Origin: CAZWBR01 sp964404205
Lineage (GTDB): Bacteria; Bacteroidota; Bacteroidia; Bacteroidales; Prolixibacteraceae
Direction of reading: 5' to 3'
Length of the DNA: 27,301 nt
Assembly (NCBI GenBank): GCA_964404205.1
Contig: CAYOJD010000031.1
Location: 1 to 27,301 of the forward strand
Under the pieces are notes generated by a model. The model had not been told where the DNA came from and made no database searches. It saw only the letters and a program-made list of their open reading frames with translations. Position numbers and translations under genes: made by a program. This document shows positions 24,501 to 27,301 of the stretch, in pieces. How positions within the stretch are numbered: the first letter of the stretch is position 1; every line of letters begins with the position of its first letter.

Positions 24501-24572
24501 TGATTGGAGAAATACGAATATAATAAAACTTCGGGTAAGTAAACCTAATTTTGCCCCTTTTCGCTTAATCAT
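21525..24572 (-). CDS. Propeller-type sensor histidine kinase (Reg_prop, Y_Y_Y, HisKA_3, HATPase)
   Basis: This 1015-residue protein starts with a signal sequence (LLTRSFIIFVFLQSTVGFA). Periplasmic two-component propeller repeats follow, with at least eight clear motifs such as DKTGFLWVGTCGGLSRF, DNEGNIWIGTELGLDVW, DRDENVWVGTDGNGLFKIN and DSDRNLWLSTNNGLSKF. A Y_Y_Y domain comes next (FFLKGYDNQWIATG, YNNLPPGEFQLWAKG). One membrane helix (about 774-797) leads to a HisKA_3 dimerisation segment with phosphoacceptor His826 (RISRDLHDSAG) and an ATPase domain with N-box KESVNNSVKH (933-942), G1 DNGIG (965-969) and G2 GIHSMQHRAE. Unlike many Bacteroidota members it has no fused receiver or AraC domain. 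It ends there and signals to the separate LuxR-type regulator. The family often senses glycan fragments; the ligand here is unknown and no polysaccharide-utilisation genes are nearby. Confidence 0.94.
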   Translation of the reverse strand: MIKRKGAKLGLLTRSFIIFVFLQSTVGFAQIPQNTISQYSVIEGLPQSTVNCVLRDKTGFLWVGTCGGLSRFDGTNFVSFRSHPDSKNSISDNYVRWLHEDNEGNIWIGTELGLDVWQSENSSIRNVARYPIPNKKNWYIPFYSDTEWLFFADGETGISKVNIQTGQIENVLKTDKCQSVTNITASDGEYCWLFAYGKRTLIRFCKKTEKIDFFDVQISFDALLELFTIDGNQLLMGTNRGLFLYNPVKNSYTEIRLPVENPVAQLEGLSRDSKGEWWIGFQNNQLLVCDNHFNVLQSFVYNSDAETGLYPTSISRIYCDRDENVWVGTDGNGLFKINLSLNKFPLFRFSSANRNQINFIRSFLKTSDGRLYVGTYNNGLFEVDVDNNTFQEIGCGTTSQSPENTIGILKPWPSGGILAITSNGAVICYPQQDYAELVTDVTSHRWFNSRRIWSVEMLTNGKYLAAGAGFALLLDRDQSGKPVSCLIDSFPKRIISMVNIGGDTLFAGLMDKDFAIMVFENNRLKFVEKSPLPDKYRNVFFRSFFHDKAGNVWAATDYGLMKLNRAGEFIQLLTGNDGLVSDNIYGILEDSDRNLWLSTNNGLSKFLPDKNLFINYRLSDGLQSEEFNSGSFYANDGTMYFGGINGFNYFNPESIETNQRLPNIVLTSFTVIGDNEIFAPEIQKQEVKLTYDQNFISVEVAALELTNPNLNEFAFFLKGYDNQWIATGSRSSIRYNNLPPGEFQLWAKGSNCDKMWSEEKMLLKIVISPPFWRTVWFVSLLVLAGLFVMFLLVRSLINRKVKKRLEAIRRKQEIDALRARISRDLHDSAGATLTKISMMGELAKLDLQKKQDISGRLDLITASSRSLVDNFAEIIWATNPQHDNLASLLSYIRTFISEFIDEIPIQVLFDFPEPVPDWNLKPDIRHNIFLIIKESVNNSVKHSKATMLWISVKAEDRILQLKVTDNGIGFDLASIRQFGCGIHSMQHRAEIIGSALLVESTPGKGTTVALSCHSY

Positions 24573-24591
24573 CTCGAGTTCGTATCACTTG

Positions 24592-24624
24592 CAAAAATTA
24601 ACAAAAAGTTACTAATTGTCAAAT
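24592..24624 (-). promoter_or_regulatory. Promoter of the sensor kinase gene
   Basis: On the minus strand TTTG (24623-24620), exactly 20 bases, then AATTTTTG (24599-24592), one mismatch from TAnnTTTG. The start site would be near 24587, about 15 bases before the ATG at 24572. Unlike the two downstream promoters it does not carry the 16-bp box, so the kinase is probably expressed independently of it. Confidence 0.55.
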
Positions 24625-24863
24625 AAAACCCATAAAGAAATTCCTTTCAACGACGTTTTTATTAATAATTGTCGAAAAATCAACAAATACAGGATTATCT
24701 TAGCACCCCTGATTCGGATGGGGCTTTGAAAATGCCGTGTGTAAAAAAAGGGGATAAAAATCCTGACAAAATGTAAAAAACAATCAAACATTGTGTTAAT
24801 TTCACGAAGTTTGAAAAATCGGTTATTATTAACTAAATCTTAAACAATTAAAGTAAACTGCAA

Positions 24864-26153
24864 ATGGCACGACGAATTATTGGTATTCACGAGAAACTTC
24901 CAGTTCTTGAGAGCTTACCGCTCAGCTTTCAGCATTTGACGGCGATGTTTGGGGCCACCATTTTGGTTCCAATCCTGTTGGGTGTCGATCCGGCAATTGC
25001 GCTTCTGATGAATGGCATCGGAACGCTCATCTACACTTGGGTAACCAAAGGTGGAATCCCCGCTTATCTGGGTTCGAGTTTTGCGTTTATAGCCCCTTCG
25101 CTGCTTATCATCAGCTCTTACGGTGGTTTCAACCATGCTCAGTCCGGATTTATTTTCTTCGGACTTTTTTTTGTCATCATCTCATTCGTTGTCAAGAAAT
25201 GGGGGATCAAATGGATTGATGTCGTTATGCCACCGGCAGTAATGGGTGCAGTTGTAGCTATTATCGGCCTCGAACTTGCACCTGTTGCCGCTCAACAAGC
25301 CGGTCTTGCCCCGTGGCCTACCTCTACCGGCAATGTTGTTGCTCCCTTTGTGATGGATACCAATACAGTAATTGTCTCCATGTTCACGCTTTGTGTCGGA
25401 ATCATTGGTTCAGTCATGTTCCGTGGATTTATGGCTGTTATTCCTATTCTTTTCGCCGTTATTGCCGGATATTTACTTGCGCTGGCTATGGGAATGGTTG
25501 ACACGGCCGCTATTGGCAATGCAGCCTGGGTCGCTTTGCCTAAATTTCATGCGCCTGTTTACGATTTGAATGCCATTATCATTATCGCTCCGGCCTGCAT
25601 CGTAGTATTGGCCGAGCATATTAGCCACCTGATTGTTACCGGAAAGATTACAGAATCGGATTTGATGGCCAAACCCGGCTTACACCGTTCGCTGCTTGGC
25701 GATGGTATCAGTAATATCCTTTCAGGTTTTGCCGGCTCACCCCCCAATACAACTTATGGCGAAAATATTGGTGTTATGGCCATTACCCGAGTTTACTCTG
25801 TTTGGGTTATCCGTGGCGCTGCCATTCTGGCTATCGCTTTCTCGCTTGTTGGAAAAGTATCAGCCGCAATATCAACCATTCCCAATGCGGTAATGGGAGG
25901 TATAACCATACTTCTTTATGGTGTAATTGCCGTACAGGGGTTCAGGATGTTTGTTGAACAGAAAGTCGACTTTAGCCGCAACCGCAACATGGTACTTGGC
26001 GCAATTTGCTTTGTCGTTGGCGTCAGCGGAGCTTCTATCAATATCGGGTCCGTACAATTAAAAGGAATGGCTTTTGCTGCAATTATCGGCGTGGCCCTAT
26101 CGCTAATCTTCTGGTTGTTCGACAAAATCGGGTTGATGTACAAGGAATCCTAA
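24864..26153 (+). CDS. uraA: Uracil:proton symporter UraA (NCS2 family)
   Basis: This 429-residue, 14-helix inner-membrane transporter closely follows E. coli UraA. Shared stretches include LSFQHLTAMFGATILVPILL (20-39), IPAYLGSSFAFIAP, the signature LAEHISHLIVTGKI and SPPNTTYGENIGVMAITRVY. The uracil-contact residues of UraA (Glu241, His245, Glu290) correspond to Glu251, His255 and Glu300 here. It imports uracil for pyrimidine salvage. A clear terminator follows at 26181, so it seems to be a single-gene transcript. The 291 bases upstream contain a weak CCCC/GGGG stem (24706-24723), but I find no PyrR-type leader or convincing promoter. Confidence 0.95.
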   Translation: MARRIIGIHEKLPVLESLPLSFQHLTAMFGATILVPILLGVDPAIALLMNGIGTLIYTWVTKGGIPAYLGSSFAFIAPSLLIISSYGGFNHAQSGFIFFGLFFVIISFVVKKWGIKWIDVVMPPAVMGAVVAIIGLELAPVAAQQAGLAPWPTSTGNVVAPFVMDTNTVIVSMFTLCVGIIGSVMFRGFMAVIPILFAVIAGYLLALAMGMVDTAAIGNAAWVALPKFHAPVYDLNAIIIIAPACIVVLAEHISHLIVTGKITESDLMAKPGLHRSLLGDGISNILSGFAGSPPNTTYGENIGVMAITRVYSVWVIRGAAILAIAFSLVGKVSAAISTIPNAVMGGITILLYGVIAVQGFRMFVEQKVDFSRNRNMVLGAICFVVGVSGASINIGSVQLKGMAFAAIIGVALSLIFWLFDKIGLMYKES

Positions 26154-26180
26154 AGAGTTAATATAAATAACGCATTCCCT

Positions 26181-26226
26181 AAAAGCCGAAGTAGCGATAA
26201 ATGCTGCTTTGGCTTTTTAATTTTTC
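26181..26226 (+). terminator. Intrinsic terminator of uraA
   Basis: Bases 26181-26195 (AAAAGCCGAAGTAGC) pair along all 15 positions with 26203-26217, counting two G-U pairs, around the loop GATAAAT. The downstream side runs into T-rich sequence (TTTTTAATTTTT). It lies 28 bases after the uraA stop and just before the end of the convergent gene, so it may also help to stop that transcript, though less efficiently. Confidence 0.8.
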
Positions 26227-26232
26227 AGCGTG

Positions 26233-26601
26233 TTAACCAAGAAACGCAAAAATAGAAATCAAGGCCCAAAAGATCCATTGAAAAAGACGAAATATGCCGA
26301 CCTTTATGGCTGAAAGAAGGTTTACCAAAGCAAAACCGGCATAAACCAGACCAATAAATTTGGCCACAAAATCATTATCTGCTACAAAGGGAGGCCAATC
26401 AAAGGTGTACAGCATCATTACAACTGCAGTAATAACCATCCAAACAGACATATAATGATATAAACTAAGCGCTGTTCGCTTTGAAAACATGTCTGCATCC
26501 GACAGCAAAACCGGCGTTAAGTATTTTCGGTAACCAATTACAAAATGGCCGATACAAGCTAATGTAGCAACAATGCAAGAAATCAGGTAAAACCAATTCA
26601 T
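26233..26601 (-). CDS. Small four-helix membrane protein, function unknown
   Basis: This 122-residue protein is very hydrophobic with four predicted membrane helices: WFYLISCIVATLACIGHFVI, LYHYMSVWMVITAVVMMLY, FIGLVYAGFALVNLLSAI and LFQWIFWALISIFAFLG. Features that may be functional are His18 within the first helix, the TALSLYHYMSVW loop-to-helix junction with another His, and a conserved-looking GYRKYLTPVLL segment after helix 1. I do not recognise a named family with certainty; similar small integral proteins occur in Bacteroidota without known roles. It is convergent with uraA, and its 3' end nearly touches that gene's terminator. About 150 bases separate it from marR, and I see no clear promoter there. 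Confidence 0.75.
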   Translation of the reverse strand: MNWFYLISCIVATLACIGHFVIGYRKYLTPVLLSDADMFSKRTALSLYHYMSVWMVITAVVMMLYTFDWPPFVADNDFVAKFIGLVYAGFALVNLLSAIKVGIFRLFQWIFWALISIFAFLG

Positions 26602-26748
26602 AGAAGACCCATTCTTATTCTTTCACTAAGTTTTAAAAAAAGAATTCGATGATACATTAAAAACAATCTTGAATAAGCAATTGTTCGCTTGTTAACAATA
26701 TGTATCAAGAATAAAACTTTGCCTTACTATTTGAATTTGTACCGTATG

Positions 26749-27165
26749 CTACATTTCTTTCACAATCTTAGCAATTATATCCCTGAATTTTTCAATATCC
26801 GATTCAGGAATAACCCGAAGCAAACGTGATTCGCATTCGACTCGCCCCTTGTCAATCTCATTTTTGATACTTTTTCCGGCGTCAGTCAGGCAAAGCGTGA
26901 TGGCACGCCTATCGGTAGCATCAATATTTCGGTCGAGATAACCGTTAACTACCAACTTATCGACCACGCGGCTTATACGCGATGCCGAAAGCCCCATACT
27001 TTTGGCCAGTTCCGGACTGCTAATCCCAGTACAATTGTCGAGAGAGTTAAAAAACTGAAGCTCTGACTGCGAAAGATTTAACCGCTCCATCAACTCTTGG
27101 TCGATAAGGGTACACTTCTTTTTCATTTCGTAAACTATCCCCAGAATTCCGCTGTTACTTCCCAT
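26749..27165 (-). CDS. MarR-family transcriptional regulator
   Basis: This 138-residue protein is a winged helix-turn-helix dimer-forming repressor. It has an N-terminal helix (GILGIVYEMKKKCTLIDQEL), the LNLSQSELQFFNSLD helix, the DNA-reading unit GISSPELAKSMGLSASRISR and the wing with the family's DRR motif (NIDATDRRAITLCLTDAGK), then a C-terminal dimer helix. ATG 27165 is chosen because an in-frame TTG at 27201 lies upstream of the predicted transcript start. MarR proteins usually respond to phenolic or oxidative signals and repress themselves and a divergent neighbour. Here the upstream region carries a possible divergent promoter leading out of the window, so the main target gene is likely just beyond the right edge. 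Confidence 0.92.
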   Translation of the reverse strand: MGSNSGILGIVYEMKKKCTLIDQELMERLNLSQSELQFFNSLDNCTGISSPELAKSMGLSASRISRVVDKLVVNGYLDRNIDATDRRAITLCLTDAGKSIKNEIDKGRVECESRLLRVIPESDIEKFRDIIAKIVKEM

Positions 27166-27180
27166 GAGTACTTTTTTATG

Positions 27181-27212
27181 CAAAACTAAAAAAATTAACA
27201 ATTATTTACAAA
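27181..27212 (-). promoter_or_regulatory. Consensus Bacteroidota promoter of the marR gene
   Basis: On the minus strand TTTG (27212-27209), exactly 20 bases, then TAGTTTTG (27188-27181). Both boxes match the consensus TTTG/TAnnTTTG perfectly. The start site falls about 10 bases before the ATG at 27165. This is the best promoter in the window. Confidence 0.75.
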
Positions 27213-27273
27213 GGCATTATTTGCTATTGGCAAAATATTTTAACTGAAATTTTTATTATCCAAAAACAAATTT

Positions 27274-27281
27274 TATTTTTG
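27274..27281 (+). promoter_or_regulatory. Possible divergent promoter leading out of the window
   Basis: TATTTTTG matches TAnnTTTG exactly. The bases 20 nucleotides upstream (27250-27253) are TTTT rather than TTTG. The transcript would run rightward out of the window, divergent from marR, as is usual for a MarR target gene. The gene itself is not visible. Confidence 0.35.
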
Positions 27282-27301
27282 CACAGAAAATATTGTCAAT
27301 A

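Noticed and set aside
24706..24723. CCCC/GGGG stem upstream of uraA as an attenuator or pyrimidine-responsive leader
   Set aside because: A four-base stem with a 10-base loop, no U-run, no competing helix and no PyrR-like element; not distinguishable from chance.
1..27301. CRISPR arrays, tRNA/rRNA genes, insertion sequences, phage or polysaccharide-utilisation (SusC/SusD) genes
   Set aside because: None seen on either strand: the only tandem repeat is the 21-bp array at the left edge, which lacks spacers, and no transposase, integrase or TonB-dependent receptor is encoded.

Overview
The window looks like chromosome from a Bacteroidota bacterium (order Bacteroidales/Marinilabiliales is my guess). 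The reasons are two-component sensors with periplasmic beta-propeller repeats, two FISUMP-domain proteins, weak or absent Shine-Dalgarno sequences, a MrpA-G operon of the Bacteroidota type, and promoters of the phylum-specific form TTTG-N20-TAnnTTTG. At least five such promoters can be placed, all with exactly 20 bases between the two boxes. No rRNA, tRNA, CRISPR array, insertion sequence or phage gene was seen.

Left part (1-6.2 kb): a 21-bp imperfect tandem repeat at the window edge, a short ssb paralogue (-) followed by a strong hairpin, a small zinc-finger protein (+), a heterodimeric ABC exporter (+, two overlapping genes behind a promoter and a structured leader) and a convergent Na+/H+:dicarboxylate/glutamate symporter (-).

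Middle (6.5-12.1 kb): a complete mrpABCDEFG operon (+) for a multi-subunit Na+/H+ antiporter. The genes are tightly packed or overlapping, and MrpE lacks the usual N-terminal membrane segments. It is followed by a TolB-like propeller lipoprotein overlapping a gene for an exported protein of unknown function (+). Next come two overlapping flavodoxin-fold genes (-), one with an iron-sulfur-type Cys cluster, then a pentapeptide-repeat protein and a HAD phosphatase with a DxN variant motif (+).

Right part (17.4-24.6 kb, all -): the most interesting region. In transcription order it holds a 1015-residue propeller sensor kinase (HisKA_3 type), a LuxR-type response regulator, an exported PQQ-like eight-repeat propeller protein and two exported FISUMP proteins. 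A 16-bp box, CACAAAAATGCGATTG on the minus strand, occurs in front of the response regulator and again in front of the propeller/FISUMP operon. In both places its terminal TTG lies exactly 20 bases upstream of a near-consensus -7 box. This suggests a self-contained, autoregulated envelope-sensing module, and it is my main candidate for an undescribed system.

Right edge (24.8-27.3 kb): uracil permease uraA (+) with a clear terminator, a small four-helix membrane protein (-) and a MarR-family regulator (-) with a near-perfect promoter, facing a possible divergent promoter that leads out of the window.
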